Shown: positions 1 through 11,916 of the stretch, piece after piece
Position numbering within the stretch: the first letter of the stretch is position 1
How the letters are laid out: each line of letters starts with the position of its first letter
From: Taudactylus pleione
Taxonomy: Eukaryota > Chordata > Amphibia > Anura > Myobatrachidae
NCBI GenBank assembly: GCA_031769625.1
Contig: JAUIMM010000178.1
Coordinates: forward strand, 28,104,001-28,168,000
Direction: 5' to 3'
DNA: 64,000 bases
Position numbers and translations under genes: made by a program
The notes under the pieces: generated by a model
Database searches by the model: none
What the model was told of the DNA's origin: nothing
The model's input: the letters and a program-made list of their open reading frames with translations, nothing else

Positions 1-164
1 AAATATTTAGTGCTTTTCCATGTCATGTAGTACAAATCCAAAATTTACAGACAACCTAGGCCTGAGCATTGTTTTACTCCATTTAATAGAAGAAGAGGAG
101 AGAAGGTGGATCCTGAGGAACTAAATCTGTGGATTTGAGATTTGATAAGCAGGATGTGAACTAA
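1..164. other. Flanking AT-rich DNA, nothing recognised
   Basis: No coding signal or repeat structure was recognised before the Harbinger-type end that starts at 165. Confidence 0.5.
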
Positions 165-720
165 GGGCCTGATTCAGAGCCGCTCATAAGCGGCCGCTCG
201 TTCGTTCCGAGCGATGTTCGTACATCTGCGCATTCGTACCGTTTGTAATACGCATGTGCGAACCAGTCAGTGCGGCCAAAAATCGTTAGTTCGCTAAATA
301 GTGAATGCCTGCTATTTTGAGTGACAGGATAAGGCGTATGTGGGTGGTAACAGGGGAAGGTGCTTGAAAACGGGGAGTGGCATTCAGAACGCAGGCGTGC
401 TTAAAGGTCAAAACGGGCATTTTAAGGGTGTGCATAATTAATACAGCAGTGTCATCGACCACGTCACCTGGTTGTTTTATAGTCAGAACTGCTCGCAATA
501 TAGTGGTAGGAAAAACCGACCACAAGAATAGCGAGCAGTTCATACGCTGTTCGATGTACTTGATTAATCCTAAGATAGGACTATGCTTGAAGACCTGGTT
601 AACGCACTCTTTTAATGAAAAGTGCCTGGTCAACAGTATGAAATACAGCACAAGTCTATGAGAATTAGAACCAAGTATTGTATTGACTATTTCACTTAAC
701 ACTGATGAAAGCATTGACCA
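165..720 (+). mobile_element. Left-end fragment of a Harbinger-type DNA transposon
   Basis: The sequence begins GGGCCTGATTCAGAG directly after TAA, the usual 3-bp PIF/Harbinger target. By eye the next 300 bp resemble the left part of the Harbinger element at 60087: both have a GACAGGA block followed by a TGTGGGTG block and a short GC-rich stretch. Short hairpins are present, including GCCGCTCATAAGCGGC near 179 and GAACTGCTCGC pairing with GCGAGCAGTTC further in. No matching right terminus was found, so I read it as a truncated copy. The small open frames here are not convincing genes. Confidence 0.5.
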
Positions 721-1254
721 CATTAGTCAGTTTTTGCAGAGTTTGCCAAAAATTTCATGAAGAGGATCTAATAGTTTTGTGAAAAAAGGAATCAAGAAAT
801 GCTAATATAGTTAAGCCTCTCAAGAAACTAGGAGAGCCATGGTACAGTAGGTGAGAAATTGGATAGCAATCTGAGCATTTCAGTTGCATCTCCTAAACCT
901 GGCTTGTGGAATGTAATAACAGCTGCTCTGATGGCCAGAGGGCAAGGGGAGGTATGATTGCAAAGATGAGTAGAGCTCAGAATATGGGTGCATAGTTGCA
1001 TTAGTTCGGTGTAGGTATCAATAATTGCAACTTCATTACATGTTACTCAGGATAAGGCCCTTTTTGCATACAATGTTCCTCTTGCATTGGTGCAACTGCT
1101 AACGAAGCAATACTGTATTCAGTCTTCCATTTGAATGGTTAGTTAAACCATTAGTTTGAACCATTTCCTAAATAATCTGAAGATTTGTGAGCATTAATTT
1201 CTCACTCTTGTGTTATGTTGATAAGCAGGTACAAGTAATAGTAGTCGGCATTGT
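721..1254. other. Unassigned DNA
   Basis: Ordinary AT-rich sequence. No repeat, gene or RNA was recognised. Confidence 0.4.
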
Positions 1255-1600
1255 GGTGGCTGTAATGGATAGCATTACTGTCTCACAGCACTAAGGACTT
1301 GGGGTTGAATCCAACTACGAAAATATCTGTGGAGTTTGTATATTCTCACCATACTTGCATGAGTTCCCTCCGGGTACTCTGGTTTCCTCCCACAGTCCAA
1401 AAATATACTGGTTGATTGACTCCCCACAAAAATTAATCCTAGTGTTTATGTGTATGTACATTTGGTAGGAATATAGATTGTAAGCTCCACTGGGGCAGAA
1501 ACTGATGTGAATGGCCAAACATTCTCTGTACAGTAAATCGCTGCAGAATATGAATGCACTATTAATATCTGTATATGAATAATGTAAATTTACAATACCA
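1255..1600 (+). mobile_element. Old tRNA-headed SINE copy
   Basis: Divergent copy of the SINE at 57846. It keeps the order of blocks: a tRNA-like head with a degenerate B box (GGTTGAATCC), the TGTGGAGTTTGTATATTCTC block, the CCTCCGGGTACTC block, and an L2-like tail starting AGATTGTAAGCTCC. CpG sites are mostly mutated and the 3' tail has decayed, so this is an older insertion. A 108-codon minus-strand open frame across it is incidental. Confidence 0.6.
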
Positions 1601-2011
1601 AGTACAAGTAAATGGACAAAGGTACAGAAAAACAATTCCACTTTTAAATTAATAAGTTACATTGCTTTATAGATACTATAAAGTTATATGTGGAAAAATT
1701 ATTGTAATATTTTGTATAAAACAAATAAACTAACTTTTCAATTAATACTATTTGCTACTGAGGGAAACATGCTAAATTTCAGTATATCTCCCCATTTCTG
1801 TGCATTTGAATACAATTTTCAAAGATACTTTGGGCAGTTATATTCCAGTTCTTAATGAACTACTGGAATATGCCCAGCAAAATAAAATGCGTAACTATTG
1901 TAAAAGCAGAATAAATATAAATATGTAGCAAAACATATCATAATAGTAATGTTTTTCGCCTGAAAATTTGAAAAACTATCGCAAATCTATCTGTACATAG
2001 TATAAAATAAA
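1601..2011. other. Unassigned AT-rich DNA
   Basis: No gene or repeat recognised. Confidence 0.4.
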
Positions 2012-2384
2012 GTCCCTGGCAGGCATCTGTCTGTTTGTTTGGGCTAATATCAAGAATCACTGGATGGATTTTGATGCAGCTTTCACTATTCTATAGAACA
2101 TTTGTCAAGGAAGGTTTTGGTGTATAAAACATTATAGTATGACAAAAGGGAGCTGAGCAGTGATGATTTTAGTGAAGCAAATCAATGAAAAAAACTGTCC
2201 CTGGTAGGCATCTTTCTGTTTGTGTGGGCTAATATCAAGAACCACAGGGCGGATTTTTGATGCAGTTTTCATTATTCTATAGAGCATTTGTTGGGAAAGG
2301 TTAAGGTTTATGAAACATTAATGTATGACAAAAAAGAGCTGAGCTGTGATGATTTTAGTGAAGCAAGTCAATGAAAAAATGGAT
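2012..2384 (+). repeat. Two tandem 185-bp units, possible Helitron-type element
   Basis: Units start at 2012 and 2197 and share a CCCTGGNAGGCATC opening, a TTTTGATGCAG block and a GATGATTTTAGTGAAG block. About 450 bp downstream the sequence GGGTGGGTCACTAGT ends at 2834. A CTAGT end with a TC start near 2013 would suit a Helitron, which leaves no target duplication. No Rep/helicase coding was seen, so the Helitron assignment is only a suggestion. The tandem repeat itself is clear. Confidence 0.6.
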
Positions 2385-3178
2385 GTCCCAACACAATGAT
2401 GGACTTTATTTTACACCATGTAGAGATTGAAACATATTTTCTGGTTTATCCAGAAAAATTTATGTAAGCCCTGTTTACTTGTACAAAATTTCTGGTTTTC
2501 CTTTTTTTTCCTATTTCATTTATGTCAAAATGTATTCTTTCATTTCAAACATGTCCAACTCTCGATAAGAGTATGCTTTAGCATGACAATAAATAAAGCA
2601 CAATGACAGTCACTTAACGTGGCTGGAGTTGACCTGAGTGGAGATTGTTTATCTCATGGACAACTTTACGTGGCCCTTTTGTGTGTCACATCAAAACTAA
2701 ATCATTTCGTGTTGACGTCAGAGGAAAAACGACTAATGTAGTCTACAAGGCAATCTTATAAGACCTCGGTTAAAAAAAAACTATCGCTGTAAATTAAAAA
2801 TTGCTCCCATGCAAAGCCTGGGTGGGTCACTAGTTCCAAATAAATTAGAAACATTAAAGGAGATAAAAACATTTATGCTATTTCAAATAAATGCATAGTA
2901 TGGGACAAGGTATCTGTCATGGATGTCATAATATTACATAAAGCTCTAAATGTCCAAAAACTAGATTTTCATTTACCTCTCTTAGAGTCTCCATCTCCCC
3001 TCAAATCTTTCTTAACATCATCAACTTTGTAGAACAAGAAAAGGGGTTGTATCCACACAGAAAGAGATTATATATCGGAATATTGGTTACCAATATCGAC
3101 ATAAAAATAATGTCCAAAGAAACTTGGATCTAAGAATAACTCATGTTGGTGGTGCTCCCCAGAGCCAAAATACATACA

Positions 3179-4062
3179 TATCAAAGAGAAGAGAGAAAAG
3201 TATGCTCTTTTTGTGGGGCACTCTTATGTATAATTAATATAGTAATTAAAATTTAACTTTTATTGTAATCCGTTAAAATAAATATCCAAAATGTATATAA
3301 AACACAAACAACACAAGTCAAAATTATTATATGTTACAATATAATCATTCTGTGTGTACTGGGAAACTAATCAAGTTCTAAGGCATGTGGATAGGAGTAT
3401 AGCATCTAATACCCACTAAGAGGGTCAAAAAGACATAAGATCCTCCGATTAATATTGTATAGTTTGTTTCCACAGGAACTCACTTGTAACACAATATAAA
3501 AGCGAAGAGTGAAAATATTGGTGGATAATAGCATAGAACAATTTGTTCTAGTGTTCGTGGATCTCCGATATGTGACCCTAAATTGGGAACCTGGAGTAAA
3601 TATTAGCTCAGCAGTAGTGGGTATCATAAAAGCATTTTCTTTATATGGGACATATTCCTGTAGTTATAATTACAGGGACAAACCAACATATGGTGATACG
3701 ATATAATGTTTGTCAGACACACTTGTTATCTGTGGGTGTTATGACAGTCATACATTTGTCTGATATTATATAGAAAGTAATAGAAAATAGCTCCAAATTG
3801 TATCCAAAGTATGATAATAGTGCTGTATATCACTTCCCATAGGGCAAACAGTTACCCGATTATAATGGATATCACAGAAACATTTTCTCATGTAGAGACA
3901 TCTCAGTAATGTATTCCTGTAGATGTGCATACAGGGACATACAAGCATATAATGGTCAGATATAGTATATATATATATATATATCAAATCTATTCAGACA
4001 ATCAGGTCTTTCTTTGATCCCATATATGAGAAAGGTGTCAGATAACATAAGAAAATACCCAA
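3179..4062 (+). repeat. Left arm of foldback A, distal part
   Basis: This stretch is the inverted complement of 21298-21819 followed by 17590-17934. Matching blocks include ATCAAAGAGAAGAGAG, the TTGTTCTAGTGTTCGTGGAT block and the AAAGGTGTCAGATAACATAAG block. The small open frames here have mirror counterparts in the other arm and are not convincing genes. Confidence 0.8.
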
Positions 4063-4659
4063 TGTCGAAGCTGGATAATTGGCTGAGACAAGATCAGCTT
4101 AAAATTAGATCGAAACGACGCCATCTTGTGAATGGAAACCAGACTCCACCTTAAAAATAAGAATCTGCATGACGCCATTTTGCGAATTGCCGCCCAGCGC
4201 CATTTTAAGTTACAATTCACGAGCTCAGTACATATGAAACCATACCCTGATGTATCTTAGGACAACCTTGCATAAAAAAATACCATAATAACCACAGTAT
4301 TCACGCAGAGTCTAGAAAAACAGCTTCCTGAGAAAAATAAGTAAAGACAATACACCAGGAACTGTGGGTGTTTTTGCCTGTAATGGGAGAGACCCCACAT
4401 GTGGACAGGTGTAGCTGTGGCAATTGTAGTATGGCCCAGACACTTGAATTTGACTGAATGAACAATGGTAAGAAATTTACTTGAAAAGAACTGACACAGG
4501 TATCCTAATTAGGCAGAAGAAAGCTTTTAAACTCACTCTCAGACAGGATGGCACCAGCAATAGGCGGGGGGTCTCCACCCTGTTTGAGAGTGAAGCTCAC
4601 TGCCCATAACACATTGCATTGCAGTTTAAAAATGTTAGTAAGGAGTGTACATATATATA

Positions 4660-4690
<31 letters not shown>

Positions 4691-5625
4691 TAAATCCATC
4701 ATAAATAGAATCACATGCATAAACACCGCACATTATGCACAATTGCGCTTTTAACATGTCGCACATTAGCGAATGCATAATACCCCGCATGCGAACGCTG
4801 TTTATTAGCTTTGTGCATACGCATCTCCCCAAGTTAGCTAGCTTCTTTTCCCAAACCCCTAATACTTACACACTGCACATTCACGTAACAGTTTCCATAG
4901 CTTCAAAGTATAAGATTCAAGTTTTATCCATTTATTTCTAATGTTGTGAAATAAAAGTTTATTTGGTATTTAAGGTTTAGTACATGATAAGCAAACAGTG
5001 TTTGGTGTAGTATTGATCAACTCTTTCTCAACAGCTTTCCGGTATCATCGGTGAGAAGATCGCAACCTGCATTCTCAACTTATGAACAGTAGAGAGTTAA
5101 AACACTAAAATGTACTTTGTAAAATTAAAAGCTTAGATTTGCATGCAGGGGTTCTAGAGGAGACAATAGGCTGTCAGAGGCTGACCTGTGTCCATTTGAA
5201 TCAACCTGTTAAATATCCTGTAACAGATGCACCCGCACTGGGAACCAATGAAACCATGGGGAACTTTTCTATTGTATAGTCTATTTCTGTAAGGGTATAT
5301 ATATGTGTGTTCTGACCCCAATCTGGAGTCTTCAAGCTGATGCTGATGATGGAGCTTTCTTGTTGATGCTGGAATCTGGTCCCAAAGCGCGTGCATATGT
5401 ATAACTGTACCTTGGGTCTGTATAATTTCTGTACTTAGATCACAGCGTGTAACTATCTGTACTTTGCTTGAATAATACTTTGTGCTTTGGAAACACATGT
5501 TCAAGGTCTGAAGGCTTTTATTTTATTGTATGACCGTACGCAAATAGCATCAATTTTAGAAGGTATAGGCACACGCAGGGTTTGCCTGCAACCACTTGAT
5601 GCTGAGAGATCGCTATCCGTTATCA
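4063..5625 (+). repeat. 5' LTR
   Basis: Starts TGTCGAAGCTGG and matches 11917 onward over about 1.5 kb by eye. Differences are mostly CpG transitions, short TA-repeat length changes and a 24-bp segment present only in the 3' copy (about 12089-12113). A polyadenylation signal AATAAA lies at 4950-4955. The 3' boundary is uncertain: similarity fades after about 5570, and 5625 was chosen because it ends in CA. Confidence 0.8.
4950..4955 (+). terminator. LTR polyadenylation signal AATAAA
   Basis: AATAAA lies in a TTGTGAAATAAAAG context conserved in both LTRs (partner at 12834-12839). It is a plausible retroviral polyadenylation signal; its activity is inferred. Confidence 0.5.
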
Positions 5626-6469
5626 TGTGAGTCAAGGTATGCTGACTAGAATCCAGGGACAAGAAAGGAAAAAGGTTGTTTTCCTTTGTTGATAGAATTT
5701 CTCGCTAAAAAGGGTGTTGCAGTATTGCGCACGTGGCTGAGTCGCATTTTTGCGTGCGCAGTAGAGATGCACTTTTGTGTACGCAGCTAAGGGTAAGTCA
5801 TATGGTTGTGTAGTAGTCGCATTATTGTGTATGCGACTAGTCGCACAATAGCGTATACATATTTCTGGTTGTGCTGCCACGTGTTTAAACAAAGCTATTG
5901 AGTTTACATTATCAACTGTTGCCAATAACTGGGTTAACGTGTATTTTTCAGTGCAGGAAAAAGTGTGGAACTGTGAGTATTTGTTTAGGGTGTAACACGG
6001 GACCTAAATGTTAAGGGTATCGTAGGACCCTTAAGTACTAGGCGCAGGAGTTGGCCTAGTAACTAGGTAGCAGCTTACCATTTACTTTACACAAGGCAGG
6101 TGTTTGGGATGTTATTTTTGTTATGGTTCGGCTCCCAGTGTGATTATAGTATTCAGTAATCAGTGTGTGTGATCTGTTAGGCTTATTTGAGCACTATAAT
6201 TGAACCGCATAGTTTTGGGATAAACTATGATTGTGAACTGGTGAGAGGGTGGACAAAATCAACTGACCCCTTGCAGTTGGAAAGTACTCAAAAGGGGTTT
6301 CTGCGTGGAAGCGGCCTTTTCTTCCATAGGTGAGTGGAGGCATCTAGAGGTCCTCCATAGGGTTCGTGGATACACCCTTTTTCAAAGGTGTCCGCTGGTC
6401 AGTGAAAGTATCTTGACTGTCTTTTCACCAATTTAAATCTTTATTGAAAAACGTAGGAGTAGTCCCAAG
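5626..6469 (+). other. Proviral leader region
   Basis: Untranslated leader between the 5' LTR and gag. No sequence directly after the LTR looks like a standard primer-binding site, which normally starts TGG. A strong splice-donor match AGGTGAGT (GT at 6330-6331) lies about 140 bp upstream of the gag start, as expected for an env subgenomic message. Confidence 0.5.
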
Positions 6470-8296
6470 ATGGGAGCCACGCAAACAATAGAGATGTTAG
6501 ACAATGATGTGCTGCTAATGGAAGCGCTGCTTGGAACGTATTATGCAAACTAAGTACGGTGCTTATGCAATTTGTTTCCCAGAATTGGTAGTTTTGATAT
6601 GGATGTATTGAATAATGTCCGGGATCACATCAGTCTGGTGTGTTCCCGAGGGAAAAAGGTAAAATATTAGAAATGTTTAAAATTGTGGCAGCATGAAGGG
6701 GATGTGTGGCTTAAAAATGTGCAAGCGATGCAAACTAGCATTGTGAATGCATTGCGACGCTAAATTGCAATGTGTGTGAGCCGCAAAACAGCGGGCATGT
6801 GCAGCAAGGTAGCATTGTGGAAGGTATTGTCAGTAGTTCATGCGCACCACAACCACCTTATGTGGATGGGGGTGCAGGTACAGTTATTGAAAAAAAACAT
6901 AAAAATGTAACAAGTAATTTGTACCCTCTCTAAAGTAACCATAAGGAAAATGTTTATGATGTGGATAATGAGCCTATTGTCATGTCTGCCATTTCTCATG
7001 CTGTACACATGTTAGATGCTGCACCACAACAAGCACAAGTGGTGCCACCATCTCCATCAGTAACAGCATTGGAAGTGTTATCATCCTCTGCACCCGTAGA
7101 GGAAGTAATTAATACTAAACATTGCAGCAACATACTAAACCCCAAGCCAGGTAATAAGGTCAAAGTTAGCAGTGCTGCTGGTCTGCATCCCATCCGGACA
7201 ATAACTGTTCCGAATGGGAATGTGGATTCGAACGGAGTAGTGCCCACAAGGGAAGTAGTAATGCACTGTCCTTGGACAAGAGCGGAGCTAATTTCCATAA
7301 TGAATGATTTCTCCGATCCCAAAAAGGAATTAGCCAAATGTCAAAGATTTTTGAGAAATTTGGGTAGTTCCCACAAGCCAACTAACAAAGATTGATGAGT
7401 AGTGTTAAGGGCTTGTCTTCCATGCAATATCGACGTGACAAAATTTATCACGGATTGTGTATTGGATGGAGATGTTCCCTTAACAGACCAAATTAATCAA
7501 GATAACATTTCCCGCATTGTAACTCAATTGGGTATATATTTTCCAGTAGTAGTTAACTGGAACAAAATCTTCACAATAAAACAAAAAGAGAGTGAATCTG
7601 CAGAAGATTATTGCGACCGGGCTCTGCAGGCTATCACCCAGTACACTGAGTTAGAAGATATTAAAGATAGTACTCACCACCGGGGAATGATTGTCACTGT
7701 ACTCATGGAAGGTCTTAAAGAGAACCTAGAGACCCGGGTTCAGACCTCACAGCCTGACTGGAGGGGAGTCACAATAGATATCCTCATAGAATCCGCCAAA
7801 GAACATGACAAAAACAGCTCTAAAAAGAGAGAGGCCCAGAGCAAGAAACTAATGGCTGTCAGTATTCAAGCTCTAGAAGGAATGACGGTAATCACAGCCA
7901 ACAGACACACCTGCACCCACATCCACAACTGTGCCTGAACAGTTACATGCCCTCACTAATCCCACACCACAGCAAACACAGCCCTATCCCACTTATCCTA
8001 CACAACCACGGGTCCCATACTACCCACAAACTCCATACCTCCCACAATATCCTTTTCCTCAATATCCTTACCCATACCCACCACATTTCTCTCCTGCACA
8101 ACCCTCACAACAATCCTTTCATCCACTTCCACGAAAGTGTTTTAATTGCAACCAGCCAGGACATGTAAGTAAGAACTGTATGGCAAAAAGGGTAGGACCC
8201 CCAAACCAGGGAGTACCTGGATATCCCCATAAAAGATATACACTGGCACCAGCTCCAATTGTGGCCATTAATGCTTTATTGGAGAGAGGGAGTTAG
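6470..8296 (+). pseudogene. gag: gag pseudogene (MA, CA, NC remnants)
   Basis: Structural polyprotein of the provirus. It opens with ATG at 6470 followed by a glycine codon (MGATQT), the usual N-myristoylation context of retroviral matrix, but meets a stop after 27 codons. A proline-rich stretch and the start of a capsid-like domain are open from 6961 (PWTRAEL motif), then two consecutive TGA codons near 7394. The same frame resumes at 7402 with the major-homology-region-like segment (ESAEDYC). A frameshift near 7900 leads to a proline/tyrosine/glutamine-rich linker and one CCHC zinc knuckle (CFNCNQPGHVSKNC) ending at 8296. A single knuckle fits gamma/epsilon-type nucleocapsids. Several independent lesions make it non-functional. 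Confidence 0.85.
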
Positions 8297-8361
8297 TGCT
8301 AGGGGTCAGGTCATACCTGTGGTCTACAGATAGTCAGGTTAACGGGAAGTACTAGCCAGTT

Positions 8362-8742
8362 ATGATGGTTGATGTAGTTGGTAAATATTCTTTTCTTGTA
8401 GACACAGGGGCAACCAGGTCAGTGATAAAATCTCCTGTTAATTTACAGGTAACCAACGAGACAGTACCAGCAATGGGCGTAACAGGTAAAGTGCAACATT
8501 ATCCTTTAACAAAATCCACAGAGGTTACTATTGGGCCATTGCATGCCAGGCATTCTTTCCTCCTTGCAGCAACAGCTCCTACTAACCTACTGGGAAGAGA
8601 TTTGTTATGTAAGATGGGATGTGTCATATATTGTAGGCCTGATGGTGTATTTTTAGATATTCCCAGAGAGAGTTGCGAATTAGGTGAGGGATATATTGGA
8701 CACTCCCCAAAGGATAATGTAACACTCTACCAGTTTAAATGA
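8362..8742 (+). pseudogene. pro: Retroviral protease region
   Basis: Open for 126 codons, with the aspartic protease active-site motif LVDTGAT (DTGA at 8401-8412) and a C-terminal NLLGRDLL segment typical of the family's second conserved block. Both protease landmarks survive. It lies between gag and RT in a different frame from the NC knuckle upstream. No separate start signal is expected, since this region is normally expressed as part of a gag-pro-pol fusion. Confidence 0.8.
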
Positions 8743-8764
8743 AAATCCATCCCAGGTAGATGAA

Positions 8765-9545
8765 ATGTTATCCCAAATTCCAGATTCACTTTGGACCAAG
8801 GATGGACAGGACACTGCATTAATGGCAAATGTAAGCCCTGTAATGGTAAATTTAAAAGGCGGTAGGCAAGCTCCAAAAATTCCCCAGTACGCACTAAAAC
8901 AGGAGCTAGAATTAGGGGTTTATCCAATAATTGAGCGATTATTACAACAGGGAATTATAGATCGCACAGCTAGTGTAGCCAACAGTACCAACTTTCTGGT
9001 AAAGAAGAGTAGTGGGAGGGGTTATAGGCTGTTACAAGACCTTAGAGGTGTTAATAAGGTAGTAGAGAGTCAATTTCCCATAGTGCCAAATCCAGCTGTC
9101 GTTCTTATGCAGATCCCACCAAATGCAACCCATTTCACTGTCATTGCCCTCTGTTCTGCTTTCTTCTCTGTGCCTCTCCATCCTGACAGACAGTAGCTAT
9201 TCGCTTTCACATTCAGGGGTGTACAATACACATGGACACGATTGCCCCAAGGTTTCATAGACAGCCCCAGTATCTTTTCCCAGGCCTTGCACGACTGTTT
9301 ACAATCTTTTCAACCTGCCAATGGGTCAGTTCTAATTCAATATGTGGATGATTTATTGCTATGTTCTGATTCGTTTATGTCATGTTTAAATGATACTAAA
9401 CTTGTTGCTTCACCTCTCGCACACAGGACACAAGGTTGCTAAGAACAAACAACAGCCGTGCCAATCCAGAGTTAAATATTTGGGGCACTGCCTAACTCAG
9501 GGGTTATGACATCTCACAAATGACAGAATCCAAGCCAAACAGAAC
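8765..9545 (+). pseudogene. pol: Retroviral reverse transcriptase, damaged
   Basis: Fingers/palm region of RT. Recognisable blocks are LLQDLRGVNK, TWTRLPQGF and the catalytic YVDD box (QYVDDLLL). A TAG at 9194-9196 interrupts the frame and a frameshift follows 9440, after which the thumb continues in another frame. In motif A the usual leading aspartate is not seen (the segment reads VIALCSAFFSVPLH), so the polymerase would be inactive even without the stop. Gamma/epsilon affinity is suggested by the LPQGF and LLQYVDD-type wording and by the connection domain downstream. Confidence 0.85.
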
Positions 9546-10828
9546 ATGACACTGCCGCAGAACCAACAACAAATCTGTACCTTCTTGGGAATGTGTGGAT
9601 ACTGTAGAATGAGGATCCCAGGTTTTTCTATTTTGGCCTTGCAATTACAGGACTTAGTCTCTTCCTCAAAACCTGATCGTGTCATACACACAGAGGAATC
9701 AGTGCAGGCTTTCCTTAATCTTAAGGATAGTCTGACAAAAACACCTGCATTGGGAATACCTAATTATGAAAAACCTTTTGATTTGCATTGTTCGGAAGCC
9801 GATGGTTGTGTTGCAGGTGTCCTCACACAAAAACATGGTGATGCCAGTAGGCCCGTAGCATACTACAGTGCCCAATTGGAAACTGTGGCAAGATCACTCC
9901 CAACGTGTTTAAGAAGTATGGCAGCAACGGTTCTATTGGTGAGTAAAAGTGAGGATGTAGAATTGGGCCATGATATGATTGTCTATACTCCCCATGCTGT
10001 ATCTGCTCTGCTGAACTCTGCTCAAACCAGACATGTTTCTTTAGCTAGGTTTACCAAATGGGAACTAGCTCTAATTGCACCTGCAAACATCACTGTTAAA
10101 CGATGCAATACGCTGAATCCAGCAACGTATTTACCATATGTACAACATGATGTACAAAGGGTGGAAGGAGATTTATTGCTGGCGGGAAGTGAGTTCAGTG
10201 GATATAATGATACACATGATTGTATGGAATATCTGAATCAGACCTTTACTGCTAGACCTGACATACGTGACACACCTTTAGAGAATGTGGATGTGACATT
10301 TTACACGGACAGGAGTTGTCATAGACAGACAGACACAGGTGAATTATGTACAGTTATGCTGTTGTAAATGACACAGACATCACAGAAGATGAACCCCTTG
10401 GTCCTCCTCACTCAGCCCAGGTGGTAGAGTTGGTAGCACTAAAGAGAGCGTGTGAACTGGCAGGAGGCCAATCTGCTAACATTTACATGAACTCTACTTA
10501 TGCGTTCGGAGTGGTACACAATTTCAGAGCTTTATGGCATCTGAGAAATTTTATGACAGCAGTAAGCACACCAGTTGCACATTCCAGACATATAAAACAA
10601 TTACTAAAATCAATCCAACTGCCCAAAATGGTGGCAGTAATTAAGTGTAAAGCCCATATATGTGAGGATGATCCAGTGTCACTAGGCAACAACAGAGCAG
10701 ATGAAGCTACAAAATGGGCAGCAGGATTAAAAATTAACATACCAACAGAACAAATTATGTCTTTTCAAACAATTGATATGCTAAAATTAATTGAGATGCA
10801 AGGTTTGTGTTCAATCGAGGAAAAGTAA
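9546..10828 (+). pseudogene. pol: RT connection and RNase H domains, frameshifted
   Basis: The connection domain (FLGMCGYCRMRIPGF, then RPVAYYSAQLE) leads into RNase H (FYTDRSCH). A frameshift near 10346-10367 moves the rest of RNase H into another frame (VELVAL, YMNSTYAFG, RADEATKWAA). Of the four catalytic acidic residues, the first, second and last appear present, while the third is asparagine in YMNSTYAFG. The domain is therefore predicted inactive. Confidence 0.85.
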
Positions 10829-11002
10829 GTCTGGAAGTAAAAGGGATGTGGGCAAGAGTCCTCTGGGCTCTGGAGGGATGGACAAGGTAAGCCAGTAGCC
10901 CCCAAGGCATATTACCCCAGCCTGACTGAGGCAGCACATGGTTTGACTCATCTGGGAAAGCAAGGTATGTGCAAATTGGTGAAAGCATACTGATATATTC
11001 AG
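10829..11002 (+). pseudogene. pol: Integrase N-terminal stump
   Basis: After several stop codons the frame shows the start of an integrase zinc-binding domain: an H-x3-H pair in AHGLTHLG (about 10932-10955), followed by a stop at about 10991. The rest of integrase, including the catalytic core, is missing. At about 11000 the sequence passes directly into env transmembrane subunit sequence, so one internal deletion removed most of integrase and the whole env surface subunit. Confidence 0.7.
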
Positions 11003-11503
11003 GATCTTGCTAAATTGATAGATAATATCACCGAGATGTATGATGACACCTTCAGGTATACAGGTAGGGAATTGCAGGTGTACAAGAAAGAACTGGTGCA
11101 ACACAGGCTAGTGTTAAATTATTTAACCGCTGTCACTGGAGGGTACTGAGTAACTTTGGCCACCCAATTTGGAGTGAAGTGTTGCACCTATGTCACCAAT
11201 GATATCAGTGACCCCAAGGAGGTGATAGACAGAAAGATGGATGAAATTCTGCAGCTAAATTGGGAATTTCGGAAGAACCATAATGCTTCAGTTCCTGAAG
11301 TGGAGGAGAAGATAGAGGAGTGGGTTTCATGGTTGAACCCAGTGAAATGGTTCTCAGGCCTAGGGAAATGGATCCAGGAAATGATCACAAGCATAGGTAA
11401 ACTCCTGATCCTCATACTGGATGTCATCATAGTAATTGGCATATGTGTCCGGTGTGTTCCTACTGTGGTGAAGTGTGTAAAATGTAAAGATAAGGTAAAA
11501 TGA
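11003..11503 (+). pseudogene. env: Env transmembrane-subunit remnant
   Basis: Only the TM portion is left: a heptad-like helix ending in VLNYLTAVTGG, an in-frame TGA at 11147-11149, a KCCTYV cysteine pair, a second helical stretch, a hydrophobic membrane anchor (LLILILDVIIVIGICV) and a short cysteine-rich tail. The order fits a class I retroviral TM. The signal peptide, surface subunit, cleavage site and fusion peptide are absent, so no envelope protein can be made. Confidence 0.75.
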
Positions 11504-11905
11504 AAGAACAAAATTATGATGGTGGTCAGCAATGACAATATGAAAACTGGGGTGAATATAGAACTGCATTACAACCCTGAACTAGAAAATACCATCATAT
11601 AATGTATTATATTTAGAAGTGCATAAAATGTATTATTAAAATGATATTTTAAAAACACATCAAATAATGTAAGTCCCTATTCCCCCTCAAGACTACCTTT
11701 ATAGGATTGATTCATCCCCACATCACTCCCATGATCTTCCAAGATCCGCATAGTGCGTATTATGGTAGTTTTATGTCCCCTCACAGAGACACATTATTGA
11801 TGGATTAAGAACCACCTTGAGCCATCCCATAATAACATTAAATAATATATCAAAATGTAAGCCTAAATATTAAAACCAGAATGTGATAGCATGTTGTTCG
11901 CTATC
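11504..11905 (+). other. Proviral sequence between env and 3' LTR
   Basis: About 400 bp of AT-rich sequence with no convincing open frame. It is likely the 3' untranslated part of the provirus. Confidence 0.5.
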
Positions 11906-11916
11906 AAAGGGTGGAC
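11906..11916 (+). promoter_or_regulatory. Polypurine tract
   Basis: AAAGGGTGGAC lies directly before the 3' LTR, the expected position of the plus-strand primer. Confidence 0.65.

Noticed and set aside
6996..7381. Minus-strand frames opposite gag
   Set aside because: The plus strand carries recognisable capsid sequence in this interval; the minus frames are shadows.
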